Notes: generated by a model not told the origin, from the sequence alone. DNA of 64,000 nucleotides from an uncultured Pelagibacteraceae bacterium (GCA_902550285.1 CACCYQ010000001.1:1-64000), one strand, 5' to 3'; numbered from the stretch's first letter, positions 9,067-19,870 are shown. Numbers and translations are program-made.

Positions 9067-10398
9067 TTATCGATCTAAAAAAGTTTTTGAAGAATCATCC
9101 ATTGCAGATGCCCATGGCGTATGATGAACTGGTGCAACAGATCCAGTCACTGGCGATGAAAAAGATTTATTCCTATAGGTCATAATATCTTCTACTTTGT
9201 GGTGTTCCCATTCTTTAAAATGCTTTCTAATTAATTCAAAATCTATTTTTGGATAATCAGACATCCCATGAAGTTCTTTTGTATATTCAGTTTGAAAATC
9301 TATCATTTGTTCTGGATTTTCTAATTTTTCTTCTAGAGCAACCCATTTATTAATATCTTTTTCTATTTCTGAGCTATTTGGAATTTTAGCTTTTCCCATT
9401 ATCACATCTCTTGCATACCACGCCTGACAATCAAACATATTAAAAGTATGAAATTGATCTTGCATACCTAAATAAAGTAATTTGTGATTATCTTGCCATA
9501 CGACACCTTTATATAATTTTGGTGGATATAATCTGTTTCTAGTTTTTAGCTTAAGATCCTCAGTTAAAAATGGGAAATGATGAAGATAACCAGAACACAA
9601 AATTATTGCATCAGCTTCTTGTTCATGCCCATCTTTAAAGATTGCTTTATTTCCAACCAGTTTATCTAAATAGTGCACTTCTTTTACTCCCTTAGGCCAT
9701 TTAAATCCCATTGGGTTATTTCTATAACCTATAGTTACACTTTTGGCTCCATACTTGTGGCATTGAAGAGCAACATCTTCTGCTGAATAACTGCTTCCTA
9801 AAACAATAACATTTTTTCCTCTGAACTCCTCTGCATCTCTAAAATCATGTGAATGCATAATTCTACCTGGAAAAGATTTCATACCAGGATATTCTGGAAT
9901 GAATGGAACTGAAAAATGACCAGTTGATACAACTACATAATCAAAAATATCTTTTGAAAATTTATCATTTTTTTTATCATGAGAAGTAATCTCAAAACTA
10001 TTCCCATCGAAAACAACTTTAGAAACACTTGTGCTAAATCTTACATTATTTTTTAGATTACCTTTTTTTACTCTGCCAGTTATATAATCATATAAAACTT
10101 CTCTCGGTGGAAATGATGGAATAGGTTTTCCAAAATGTTCATCAAACGAATAGTCGGCAAATTCCAAACATTCTTTTGGACCATTTGACCATAGATACCT
10201 GTACATGCTGTTAGGAACGGGATCACCATATTGATCAGATCCAGTTCTCCAACTATAATTCCATAATCCTCCCCAATCTTCTTGTTTTTCAAAACAAACT
10301 ATTTCAGGTATTTTTTCACCCTTCTTCTCAGCTTGTTCGAAAGCCCTTAACATCGAAAGACCGCAAGGTCCTGTTCCAATAATAGCTACTTTTGTCAT
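9067..10398 (-). CDS. tmm: Flavin-containing monooxygenase, probable trimethylamine monooxygenase (Tmm)
   Basis: FAD motif GTGPCGLSML, FMO signature FPGRIMHSHDFRD, NADPH motif GSSYSAED; overall resembles marine Tmm. Likely start MTKVAIIG at 10398 (ORF extends to 10422). Confidence 0.85.
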   Translation of the reverse strand: MTKVAIIGTGPCGLSMLRAFEQAEKKGEKIPEIVCFEKQEDWGGLWNYSWRTGSDQYGDPVPNSMYRYLWSNGPKECLEFADYSFDEHFGKPIPSFPPREVLYDYITGRVKKGNLKNNVRFSTSVSKVVFDGNSFEITSHDKKNDKFSKDIFDYVVVSTGHFSVPFIPEYPGMKSFPGRIMHSHDFRDAEEFRGKNVIVLGSSYSAEDVALQCHKYGAKSVTIGYRNNPMGFKWPKGVKEVHYLDKLVGNKAIFKDGHEQEADAIILCSGYLHHFPFLTEDLKLKTRNRLYPPKLYKGVVWQDNHKLLYLGMQDQFHTFNMFDCQAWYARDVIMGKAKIPNSSEIEKDINKWVALEEKLENPEQMIDFQTEYTKELHGMSDYPKIDFELIRKHFKEWEHHKVEDIMTYRNKSFSSPVTGSVAPVHHTPWASAMDDSSKTFLDR

Positions 10399-10476
10399 TG
10401 AATTTTTCTCATCTAAAAACAAATTTATAAATGTATTTTACTAACAAAAAAGTAAAAATTGCAATAATATTTTATT

Positions 10477-11634
10477 ATGAAAACTAATTGGAATTACCCC
10501 ACTTCTGTATGGGTAGGTGAAAATAGAATAAAAGATTTATATGAGGCTTGTAAAAATTTAGATATATCAAGTCCATTATTTGTAACTGATAAAGATCTTA
10601 TAAATCTAGATATGACTAAAAATGTAATTTTAGATGTTAAAAAAAAATTTAGTACTTTTGCTATATTTTCAAATTTTTCAGGGAATCCTATTGGAGAAAA
10701 TGTAGAAGAAGGAGTTTCAGTATTTAAAAAAAACAAATGTGATGGAGTTATAGCTTTTGGAGGAGGTAGTGGACTAGATGTTGGTAAAGCTATTGCATTT
10801 ATGTCAGGACAATCTAGACCTATATGGGATTTTGAAGACGTAGGAGATTATTGGAAAAGAGCAAATGAAAAAAAAATTGCTCCAATTATCGCCGTTCCAA
10901 CTACAGCTGGAACTGGATCTGAAACTGGGCGAGCCTCAGCAATTATAAATAAAGAAACTGGAGTAAAAAAAATTATTTTTCATCCTAAATTTTTACCTTC
11001 AATTGTTATTTTAGATCCAGTTTTAACAGTTGATTTATCTCCAAGACTAACAGCGGCAACCGGTATGGATGCACTAGCTCACAATTTAGAAGCATTTTGT
11101 GCACCTGGCTTTCACCCAATGGCAGATGGAATAGCTATTGAAGGTATAAAATTAATAAAAAAATCCTTACTAGTATGCGTAAAAAATGGAAAAGATTTAA
11201 ATGCAAGATCAGATCTTTTGGCAGCTGCAAGCATGGGATCAACAGCATTCCAAAAAGGGTTAGGTGCTATTCATTCTTTAAGCCATCCTGTTAACTCACA
11301 ATTTAATATTCATCATGGTCTATCAAATGCAATTTTTATGCCATATGTTTTAACTTTTAATAAAAACTTAATTAAAGATAGAATTGTTTCTATTTGTGAT
11401 TATCTTAATTTGGATAAAAATTTCGATAGTTTTTTAAATTGGATTTTAAATTTGAGGAAAGAACTAAATATTCCACACAAGCTTTCCGATGTAATTGAAG
11501 TAAAAAATATAAATATAGAAAAACTATCAAAAATGGCTTTAGAAGACCCTTCAACTGCAACAAATCCTAAGAAATTGACAATTGACGATATGAAAATATT
11601 ATACGAACATAGCATTTCTGGAAAATTATTTTAA
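10477..11634 (+). CDS. Iron-containing alcohol dehydrogenase
   Basis: GGGSGLDVGKA, PTTAGTGSETG, GMDALAHNLEA, HGLSNAIFMP. Confidence 0.9.
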   Translation: MKTNWNYPTSVWVGENRIKDLYEACKNLDISSPLFVTDKDLINLDMTKNVILDVKKKFSTFAIFSNFSGNPIGENVEEGVSVFKKNKCDGVIAFGGGSGLDVGKAIAFMSGQSRPIWDFEDVGDYWKRANEKKIAPIIAVPTTAGTGSETGRASAIINKETGVKKIIFHPKFLPSIVILDPVLTVDLSPRLTAATGMDALAHNLEAFCAPGFHPMADGIAIEGIKLIKKSLLVCVKNGKDLNARSDLLAAASMGSTAFQKGLGAIHSLSHPVNSQFNIHHGLSNAIFMPYVLTFNKNLIKDRIVSICDYLNLDKNFDSFLNWILNLRKELNIPHKLSDVIEVKNINIEKLSKMALEDPSTATNPKKLTIDDMKILYEHSISGKLF

Positions 11635-12431
11635 TGAGAAATTTAAATTTATTAGTTGTCGAAGGAAACCTTCAAAAAGAAAATGAAAATTTTCGAAAAA
11701 ATGGAATCCAAACTCATGCAGAAAGTTTAAAGGATAGTCTTGAATACTATTCAAAAAATTTAAATATTGATGTGTTTAACCCATGTTCAGAGAAAAGTTT
11801 TGATAAAATATTACCAAATATTAAAAAATATGACGGGTTGATATGGGGTGGAAGTAGCTTAAACATTTATAACGATTGTATAGAAATTCGTAGGCAAATT
11901 TCATTTATGAAAGAGTGTTTTAAGAATATAAAAAAAATATTAGCAATATGCTGGGGAATGCAAGTTGCTGTAACAGCTGCTGGAGGAACTGTAAAAAAAT
12001 CTACTAATGGTGCTCATATTGGAATTGCACAAGACATTGAAATTAATGAAAATGGAGAATCTCATCCTTTATATAAATCAAAAAAAAAAAAATTTAACTC
12101 TCCAGCCTTCAATTTTGACGAAGTTGTTACACTTCCAGAAGGAACTATTCATTTAGCATCAAACAAAATCAATAAGATTCAAAGCATTAATTTTAAATCA
12201 GGAGTTAGTGATGTATGGGGATTGCAATATCATCCAGAAATAACTTATCACAAAATGATTACTCTTATTAATTTTAGAAAAGATCGTTTAATAAATGATA
12301 GAAAATGTTTTAAAAATGAATTAGAAATTAAAAAACATATTGAGTTTATAGAGCAAGAAATTAAGAAATCTGAAAAAAATTCTAGAATGCTTGAATTAAA
12401 AAATTGGCTTAATCACTTAGCAGCAGCTTAA
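11634..12431 (+). CDS. Class I glutamine amidotransferase (GMP synthase-like), stand-alone
   Basis: Nucleophile elbow AICWGMQVA and LQYHPEI His-Glu; overlaps Fe-ADH stop by 1 nt. Confidence 0.85.
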   Translation: MRNLNLLVVEGNLQKENENFRKNGIQTHAESLKDSLEYYSKNLNIDVFNPCSEKSFDKILPNIKKYDGLIWGGSSLNIYNDCIEIRRQISFMKECFKNIKKILAICWGMQVAVTAAGGTVKKSTNGAHIGIAQDIEINENGESHPLYKSKKKKFNSPAFNFDEVVTLPEGTIHLASNKINKIQSINFKSGVSDVWGLQYHPEITYHKMITLINFRKDRLINDRKCFKNELEIKKHIEFIEQEIKKSEKNSRMLELKNWLNHLAAA

Positions 12432-14117
12432 CTAAAATAATCCTTCAATTTCACCTTTATTATTTAGTTTAATTGAATCTGCAGCAGGGATCTTGGGAAG
12501 TCCTGGCATAGTCATAATAGAACCACATATTACTACAACAAATTCTGCACCTGATGAAAGTCTAACCTCTCTCACTGGAAGAACATGGTCTGAAGGAGCA
12601 CCTTTCAAGCTAGGATCTGTAGAAAAACTATATTGAGTTTTGGCCACACAAATTGGTAGATTACCATAACCTTTTGCTTCAAAATCTTTTAATTGATCTC
12701 TAATTTTTGTATCAGCTACCACTTCACTGGCATGGTAAATTTCTTTAGCAATTGTTTCTATTTTTTTGAATAATGAAATTTTATCTTCATATAAGAATTT
12801 AAATTTATTTTTATTTTTATCACATATTTCAACAACATTTTTTGCAAGTTCTTTAGTTCCAGCACCACCATTTGACCAATGAGTACATAAAGATACTTTA
12901 ACTTTAAGATTATTACAGAAATTAATTAAAGCATTTACTTCTTTATCTGTATCAGTGATAAAATGATTTACTGCTACTGCAACAGGCAAATTAAATTTTT
13001 TTATATTACTTATATGCCTTTCTAAGTTTACTATACCTTTTTTAAGAGCATCTACATTTTCTTTTTTAAGGTCATCTTTTTTTACTCCACCGTGCATTTT
13101 TAAAGCTCTAATGGTTGCAACAATTACAACGCAATCAGGTTTTAAACCAGATTTTCTACACTTTATATCTAAGAACTTTTCTGCACCTAAATCAGCACCA
13201 AATCCAGCTTCTGTCACCACATAGTCAGATAATTTTAATCCTGTTTTTGTAGCAATAACTGAGTTGCAACCATGAGCAATATTTGCAAATGGTCCACCGT
13301 GTATTATAGCCGGATTATTTTCTAGTGTTTGAGTGACGTTGGGTCTAATGGCATCTTTTAATAAAACAGTCATTGGCCCATTCGCATTTAAGTCTTTTGC
13401 ATAAATAGGTTTTTTATCTCTGGTATAACCTATCGTAATATTTCCAATTCTATTTTCTAAATCTTTTAAATCATTTGATAAACAGAAAATAGCCATTATT
13501 TCTGAAGCTACGGTAATGTCAAATCCATCTTCTCTAGGATAACCATTTGAGACTCCTCCAAGATTTATATTTATTGATCTTAAAGATCGATCATTCATAT
13601 CCATTACTCGTTTCCAAACTACTCTTCTAACATCAATGTTTAATTTATTTCCCCAGTAAATATGGTTATCAATTAAAGCTGCTAGGAGATTGTGAGCTGA
13701 AGTTATTGCATGAAAATCACCAGTGAAATGTAAATTAATTTGTTCCATTGGAACAACTTGAGCATAACCACCTCCGGCAGCACCACCTTTCATTCCAAAA
13801 GATGGTCCTAAACTTGGCTCTCTAAGACAAACAACAGATTTTTTTCCTATTTTATTTAAACCATCACACAAACCTACAGAAGTTGTTGTTTTTCCTTCCC
13901 CAGCTGGCGTAGGTGTAATAGCTGTGACCAAAATTAATTTTCCATCTTTTTTGTTTTTTAAAGTTTCTAAATATTCAGGCTTAATTTTTGCAATATATCT
14001 TCCAATAGGGCTATAAACTTCTGCTTTGTCAGGAACATTTATTCCATCAAGAATTTCCTGAATGGGTTTCATTTTTGCAGCTCTCGCTATTTCTATGTCA
14101 GATTTGACTTTACCCAT
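12432..14117 (-). CDS. fhs: Formate--tetrahydrofolate ligase
   Basis: [59 protein letters not shown]. Confidence 0.97.
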   Translation of the reverse strand: MGKVKSDIEIARAAKMKPIQEILDGINVPDKAEVYSPIGRYIAKIKPEYLETLKNKKDGKLILVTAITPTPAGEGKTTTSVGLCDGLNKIGKKSVVCLREPSLGPSFGMKGGAAGGGYAQVVPMEQINLHFTGDFHAITSAHNLLAALIDNHIYWGNKLNIDVRRVVWKRVMDMNDRSLRSININLGGVSNGYPREDGFDITVASEIMAIFCLSNDLKDLENRIGNITIGYTRDKKPIYAKDLNANGPMTVLLKDAIRPNVTQTLENNPAIIHGGPFANIAHGCNSVIATKTGLKLSDYVVTEAGFGADLGAEKFLDIKCRKSGLKPDCVVIVATIRALKMHGGVKKDDLKKENVDALKKGIVNLERHISNIKKFNLPVAVAVNHFITDTDKEVNALINFCNNLKVKVSLCTHWSNGGAGTKELAKNVVEICDKNKNKFKFLYEDKISLFKKIETIAKEIYHASEVVADTKIRDQLKDFEAKGYGNLPICVAKTQYSFSTDPSLKGAPSDHVLPVREVRLSSGAEFVVVICGSIMTMPGLPKIPAADSIKLNNKGEIEGLF

Positions 14118-14250
14118 TTCACTACTCCTATAGTATTCAAATTTCTTTGAAGTTGGATTAATATATCTTTTTAGGGATTTTTTAAAGTTCTAAAAAATAT
14201 ATATAAAAAAGATAAAGAACTATTTATACTAATTATTATAAAATTTATTC

Positions 14251-15507
14251 ATGCAAAAATATTCTGTATTTAGCCTTATTAAAAATGCTTTTAGTGGACA
14301 TAAAGATTGGGAAGTTGCCTGGAAAGATCCAACGCCTAAATCTGAATATGACGTTATTATAATAGGAGGCGGGGGCCATGGTTTGGCTACAGCATATTAC
14401 TTAGCAAAAGAACATAATATTACTAAAGTTGCCATTATCGAAAAAGGTTGGATTGGCGGAGGTAATGTTGGAAGAAACACTACCATAATTAGATCAAATT
14501 ATATGCACGATGAAAATGGTTTGTTTAGTGAATTCGGCATGGACTTGTGGAGAAATATGAGTCAGGATTTAAATTTTAATGTGATGTTTTCTCCGAGAGG
14601 AATAATTAATCTTGCACATTCTGATGCACAAATGAATGTTTATTCTAGAAGAGGAAATTCAATGCGTTTAAATGGAATTGATGCAGTACTGTTAAATAGA
14701 GATGAAGTTAGAAAAATTATTCCTATGGCAGATTTTTCTGAAAATGTAAGATTTCCGATATTTGGTGGTTTGATGCAACCAAGTGCAGGAACAGCTAGAC
14801 ATGATGCAGTTGCTTGGGGGTATGCACGTCAAGCAGACTCGATGGGTGTAGATATTATTCAAAATTGTGAAGTTACAGGTTTTGATGTTTCTAACGGAAA
14901 AATTTTAGGAATAAGAACTTCAAAGGGTAATATTAAAGCAAAAAAAATTGGTTTATGTGTTGCAGGAAGTACAAATGTTTTAGCAGAGAAATTAAATATG
15001 ACATTACCAATAGAAACACATCTTTTGCAAGCATGTGTTTCAGAACCAATTAAACCAATATTAGATAACGTAGTAACGTTTGGTGCGGGGCATTTTTATT
15101 GTAGTCAATCTGATAAAGGTGAAATGGTTATGGGTGGTGACCTTGATGGGTACAATAGTTATGCTCAAAGAGGAAATTTACCAACGTTACAACATGTATT
15201 GACAGAAGGAATAGCAATGTTTCCATTTCTAAGTAAATTAAAAATGCTTAGAACATGGGGAGGAATTATGGATATGTCTATGGATGGATCTCCAATTATA
15301 GATAAAACGCATATCGAAGGTTTATATTTAAATTGTGGATGGTGTTATGGTGGATTTAAAGCAACTCCTGCTTCGGGTTGGACTTTTGCGCATACGATAG
15401 CTCAAGACAGACCACACGAATTAAATTCTGGTTATAGTTTAAATAGATTTAGCACTGGACATTTAATTGACGAAAAAGGTCTTGGAACAAAAACTTGGAT
15501 TTCTTAA
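14251..15507 (+). CDS. soxB: Sarcosine oxidase subunit beta
   Basis: DVIIIGGGGHGLATAYYLAKEH FAD motif; operon soxB-D-A-G. Confidence 0.9.
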   Translation: MQKYSVFSLIKNAFSGHKDWEVAWKDPTPKSEYDVIIIGGGGHGLATAYYLAKEHNITKVAIIEKGWIGGGNVGRNTTIIRSNYMHDENGLFSEFGMDLWRNMSQDLNFNVMFSPRGIINLAHSDAQMNVYSRRGNSMRLNGIDAVLLNRDEVRKIIPMADFSENVRFPIFGGLMQPSAGTARHDAVAWGYARQADSMGVDIIQNCEVTGFDVSNGKILGIRTSKGNIKAKKIGLCVAGSTNVLAEKLNMTLPIETHLLQACVSEPIKPILDNVVTFGAGHFYCSQSDKGEMVMGGDLDGYNSYAQRGNLPTLQHVLTEGIAMFPFLSKLKMLRTWGGIMDMSMDGSPIIDKTHIEGLYLNCGWCYGGFKATPASGWTFAHTIAQDRPHELNSGYSLNRFSTGHLIDEKGLGTKTWIS

Positions 15508-15774
15508 ATGTTATATATAAAATGTCCTCATTGTGGATTAAGACCGCAAACTGAATTTTCATATGGCGGTGACGCAACAGTCAAAAGACCAGAATTAAAT
15601 AAAGAAGTTTCTGATCAAGAGTGGGATAACTTTGTTTATTTAAGAAAAAGCCCAAGAGGAAAACATTTAGAATTATGGCAACATATTTCCGGATGTAGGC
15701 AATGGATTAAAGTTGAAAGAGATACTTTAACCCATGAAATATTTACAACATTAAAAGCTAACGAAAATTTATAA
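15508..15774 (+). CDS. soxD: Sarcosine oxidase subunit delta
   Basis: CPHCGLRPQTEFSYGGDA; Cys/His Zn-binding small subunit; abuts soxB. Confidence 0.92.
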   Translation: MLYIKCPHCGLRPQTEFSYGGDATVKRPELNKEVSDQEWDNFVYLRKSPRGKHLELWQHISGCRQWIKVERDTLTHEIFTTLKANENL

Positions 15775-15776
15775 AA

Positions 15777-18773
15777 ATGTCAGAGAATTTTAGATTAGAA
15801 AAAGGCGGATTAATAAATAGAAATAAAAAAATTTCATTTACATTTAATGGAAAAAAATATTTTGGTTATGAAGGAGATACATTAGCTTCTGCATTACTCG
15901 CTAACGGTGTTCATTTAGTCGGTAGAAGTTTTAAATATCATAGACCTAGAGGATTTTTTGGAGCGGGAGTTGATGAACCATATGCAATAGTTCAAATGAA
16001 TAGAAATAATGAAGTAGACCCTAATGTAAGAGCTACAGAACAAGAGTTATTTGAAGGTTTAGAGGCAAAAAGTGTTAATTGTTGGCCAAATGTTAATTTT
16101 GATATTGGCGCAATAAACAATTTTTTAAATAAATTTTTTCCTGCAGGTTTTTACTACAAAACTTTTATGTGGCCAAAAAGCTTTTGGTATAAAATTTATG
16201 AGCCGATCATTAGAAAGGCTGCAGGTTTTGGAGCAGCATCCATTAAACATGATAAAGAGAGATATGAACACAAATACGAATACTGTGATCTTTTAATAGC
16301 AGGAACAGGACCTTCTGGACTAGCAAGTGCTTATGCAGCTGCAAAAAATGGAGCAAAAATAATTTTAGCAGAAGACAAATCTAGATATGGAGGAAGCCTT
16401 CTAACCAGTGAAGTCACTATAGGAAATCAAAGCGGGCAAGATTGGGCAGAACAAATAATTTCTGAATTAAAGTCAATGCCAAATGTAATTGTAAAAAATA
16501 GATCTCAAGTTTTTGGTTATTACGATCACAATATGCTTGTTATGTCAGAAAGAGTGAGTGACCATTTACCAAAAACAGATAAATATACTCCCAAACAACG
16601 GTTGTGGTATATACGTGCAAAAGAAGTTGTCATTTCTTCCGGATCAATTGAAAGACCATTAGTTTTTGGAAATAACGATACACCAGGAGTTATGCTTTCT
16701 TCTGCAGCAAAAGAATATTTAAAAGTTTATGGAGTTTTAGTTGGAAAAAAACCAATTATATTTACAAATAATGATAGTGGATATGAAACTGCAATAGAAT
16801 TTAAAAAAAATGGAGTAGATCCAATTGTATTAGACACTAGAAAAGATGCTAATTCAGAGATTATAAAAGAGGCAAAAGAACTAAATATAAATATCAAATT
16901 TTCTTATGTTGTTGTAGCTGCCAAGGGTTATAAAAAAGTCAACTCAGCAGATATTGCAAAAATTTCTGATGATAAAAAAGTTATTAGTAACATTGAAAAT
17001 ATAAAATGTGATTGTATTTGTGTGTCAGGATTTTGGACACCAACAATTCATTTAGCTTCTCAATCAGGAAACAAAACTAAATTTAATGAAGAAATAGATG
17101 CTTTTGTTCCAAGTCATTCTAAACAAAAAGAAGTAACTTTGGGATCGGCAAATGGTGTTTTTACGTTGGAAGAAACTTTAAAAACATCTTTTGAAAAAGG
17201 AAGCGAATTATCAAAACAAATAACTAATAAAGAAAATAAAGTCCCAATTCCAACAGTTGTAGAAAAAAAATCATCAAAGTATGATAAATTTTGGTGCGTA
17301 CCATTGCCTGAAGGTAAAAATTATAAAAGATTTTTAGATTTCCAAAATGATGTTGCTGTTGCTGATATACAACTTGCTTTAAGAGAAGGCTATAGATCAA
17401 TAGAACATGTTAAAAGATATACGACTTTAGGTATGGCAACAGACCAAGGTAAAACAAGTAATCTTAACGGATTACAATTAGTGTCGGAAGTTGAAAATAA
17501 AGTAGTACCTCAAGTTGGTCATACAACTTTTAGACCTCCTTATACACCAGTTTCAATAGGAGCAATTGTTGGAAGAGAAGTTGGAAAACATGCTAAACCA
17601 ACAAGAAAATCACCAATGCATCATTGGCACGAAAAAAACAATGCAGTATTTGTTGATGCAGGTGTTTGGTTGCGTCCAAGATATTATAAACAAGGAAATG
17701 AAAACTTATTTGAAGCTTCAAAAAGAGAAGCTAAAAATGTTAGACAAAATGTTGGAGTTTGTGATGTAACAACTTTAGGTAAAATTGATATTAAAGGACC
17801 TGACGCTGCTGAGTTTTTAAATAGAGTTTATACAAACTCTTGGCTTAAACTACCCGTTGGTAAAGCAAGATATGGAGTAATGTTAAGAGAAGATGGAATT
17901 GTAATGGATGATGGCACAACAACAAGAATTTCAGAAAACCATTATCATATGACAACTACCACCGCTCAAGCTGCAAACGTTTTATCTCACTTAGAATATT
18001 ATTTGCAATTAGTATGGCCAGAATTGAATGTAAATGTAGTTTCAAGCACTGAACAGTGGGCAGGCGCAGCAATAGCTGGACCAAAATCTAGAGATGTGTT
18101 GCAAAAGTTATTTCCTGATTTAGATGTTTCAAATGAAGGCTTGCCTTTCATGGGGTATATGGAGGGAAATTTATTTGGTGTTTATGCAAAAATTTTTAGA
18201 ATTTCATTTTCTGGTGAACTTGCTTACGAAGTAAACGTTGAATCAGACCATGGTAACTTTATGTGGGAAAAAATAATGGAAATTGGAAAAGAGTTTAATA
18301 TTCAAGCATATGGAACAGAGGCATTATCCACATTAAGAATCGAAATGGGCCACGTTGCCGGATCTGAATTAGATGGACGTACAATTCCTTATGATAATTC
18401 ATTAGAAGGATTAGTTAGTAAGAAAAAAGATTTTATTGGGAAAAGATCTTTAGGTAAAAAAGCTTATGTAGCTGCAAATAGACAAAAAATAGTTGGCGTC
18501 GTTCCATTAGATAAAAAAACAAGTATACCAGAAGGTTCATATATAGTTAAAGATCCAAAAGCAAAACTGCCAAATCCAAAATTGGGTCATGTATCAGCAT
18601 CATGCTGGAGTGTAGAATACGACAATCCTTTTTCATTAGCAATTATCAAAGATGGAAAAAATATGATAGGACAAAAACTTTATGCACTGTCACCTTTAAG
18701 AAATAAATCTATACCGGTTGAAATTGTATCTTCACATTATGTAGATCCAAAAGGTGAAAGGGTTAGATCATGA
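15777..18773 (+). CDS. soxA: Sarcosine oxidase subunit alpha
   Basis: 998 aa; N-terminal 2Fe-2S-like fold, FAD/NAD domain, C-terminal GcvT domain. Confidence 0.92.
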   Translation: MSENFRLEKGGLINRNKKISFTFNGKKYFGYEGDTLASALLANGVHLVGRSFKYHRPRGFFGAGVDEPYAIVQMNRNNEVDPNVRATEQELFEGLEAKSVNCWPNVNFDIGAINNFLNKFFPAGFYYKTFMWPKSFWYKIYEPIIRKAAGFGAASIKHDKERYEHKYEYCDLLIAGTGPSGLASAYAAAKNGAKIILAEDKSRYGGSLLTSEVTIGNQSGQDWAEQIISELKSMPNVIVKNRSQVFGYYDHNMLVMSERVSDHLPKTDKYTPKQRLWYIRAKEVVISSGSIERPLVFGNNDTPGVMLSSAAKEYLKVYGVLVGKKPIIFTNNDSGYETAIEFKKNGVDPIVLDTRKDANSEIIKEAKELNINIKFSYVVVAAKGYKKVNSADIAKISDDKKVISNIENIKCDCICVSGFWTPTIHLASQSGNKTKFNEEIDAFVPSHSKQKEVTLGSANGVFTLEETLKTSFEKGSELSKQITNKENKVPIPTVVEKKSSKYDKFWCVPLPEGKNYKRFLDFQNDVAVADIQLALREGYRSIEHVKRYTTLGMATDQGKTSNLNGLQLVSEVENKVVPQVGHTTFRPPYTPVSIGAIVGREVGKHAKPTRKSPMHHWHEKNNAVFVDAGVWLRPRYYKQGNENLFEASKREAKNVRQNVGVCDVTTLGKIDIKGPDAAEFLNRVYTNSWLKLPVGKARYGVMLREDGIVMDDGTTTRISENHYHMTTTTAQAANVLSHLEYYLQLVWPELNVNVVSSTEQWAGAAIAGPKSRDVLQKLFPDLDVSNEGLPFMGYMEGNLFGVYAKIFRISFSGELAYEVNVESDHGNFMWEKIMEIGKEFNIQAYGTEALSTLRIEMGHVAGSELDGRTIPYDNSLEGLVSKKKDFIGKRSLGKKAYVAANRQKIVGVVPLDKKTSIPEGSYIVKDPKAKLPNPKLGHVSASCWSVEYDNPFSLAIIKDGKNMIGQKLYALSPLRNKSIPVEIVSSHYVDPKGERVRS

Positions 18774-19357
18774 AATCAGTATCAGCTTTAAATAATGTAC
18801 ATAAGCCAGGTCTTTTTGGAAATTACGAAAATAAAAACGACAAAAATTTAATAAAAATTTCTGAAATTAAAAATTTACTCATCGTTCAAATCGTTCAATA
18901 TAAAAATTCTAAAATATTGTTAGGGGATCTAAATATTGATAATTTAAAATTAAAAAATGAACCTTTAACTGTAGTTTGTAATAACGATACAAGAATTTTA
19001 TGGAATGCTCCAAATAATTGGTTTTTAGTATCAACAAAAAAAGATTTATTAAAGAGCATCACAGAAACTTTTAAAGATTCTGATTTTGCTATAACAGATT
19101 TATCTCATTCGAGAGCCATAATTGAAATAGAAGGGCAAGAAATCAAAGAAGTATTAAAAAAAGGTTGTCCTTTTAATTTTAATATTTTAAAAAAAAATAA
19201 TTCAATAAACTCATCATTTAATGGTTTGGCATTTACGGTAGATATTACTGATGACAATCCTAATAGAATAAGACTATTTGCTCTAAGAAGTTTTGGAGAG
19301 TCTTTGTATGATTCAATAACAGACGCAAGTCTTGAATATGGCTATAAATCAATTTAA
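18770..19357 (+). CDS. soxG: Sarcosine oxidase subunit gamma
   Basis: Position after soxA (4-nt overlap); SoxG-like (DLSHSRAIIEIEGQEIKEVLKKGCPFN). Confidence 0.85.
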   Translation: MKSVSALNNVHKPGLFGNYENKNDKNLIKISEIKNLLIVQIVQYKNSKILLGDLNIDNLKLKNEPLTVVCNNDTRILWNAPNNWFLVSTKKDLLKSITETFKDSDFAITDLSHSRAIIEIEGQEIKEVLKKGCPFNFNILKKNNSINSSFNGLAFTVDITDDNPNRIRLFALRSFGESLYDSITDASLEYGYKSI

Positions 19358-19827
19358 TTTAAGTCTAGAGTGAAATAACAAGAATTAGGATCCTCTTTAT
19401 AATGTGCAAACGGTTCACAAGGTTTAAAACCACATTTTTGAAATAATTTTCTTGCAGAATAAAAAAAAGAGCCCGATCCAGTTTCAATACTTAATTTCTC
19501 TATATTTAGTTTTTTAGCTTCTGTTATTAAGTGATCAATAATTTTTACTCCTAATCCTTTTCCTCTAAAATTATCAGCAATTCTTATTGATTTAAATTCT
19601 CCATGCTTTTTATCAAGAAACTTTAGGGCACCACATCCAACTAATTTTTCATTTTCCCATAAACTCCAGAATTTAATACTTGGCACTTTCAGTCCAGGAA
19701 TGTCTAGAACATGAGTACTACCCTCAGGTGAAACTGATCTTAACTCAATAAAATGTTTTATCAAAAGTTCATTAACTTGTGGGTCATCGAAGTTATTTTC
19801 TATTGATTTCATAATTTTAAAAAACAT
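19354..19827 (-). CDS. GNAT-family N-acetyltransferase
   Basis: IADNFRGKGLGVKIIDHLITEAKKLN acetyl-CoA motif, SIETGSG. ORF bounds used; MKSIE at about 19812 is an alternative start. Confidence 0.85.
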   Translation of the reverse strand: MFFKIMKSIENNFDDPQVNELLIKHFIELRSVSPEGSTHVLDIPGLKVPSIKFWSLWENEKLVGCGALKFLDKKHGEFKSIRIADNFRGKGLGVKIIDHLITEAKKLNIEKLSIETGSGSFFYSARKLFQKCGFKPCEPFAHYKEDPNSCYFTLDLN

Positions 19828-19870
19828 ATAATCTAAAATAAAATTAAACCAACAAATAAATGAGATTAGG

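Noticed and set aside
14118-14250. Glycine riboswitch or other structured leader between fhs and soxB
   Set aside because: Only AT-rich weak complementarity (ATCTTTTT/AAAAAAGAT); no glycine-aptamer core seen.
17566-17769. 67-aa ORF inside soxA
   Set aside because: Alternative frame wholly within soxA; no independent evidence.
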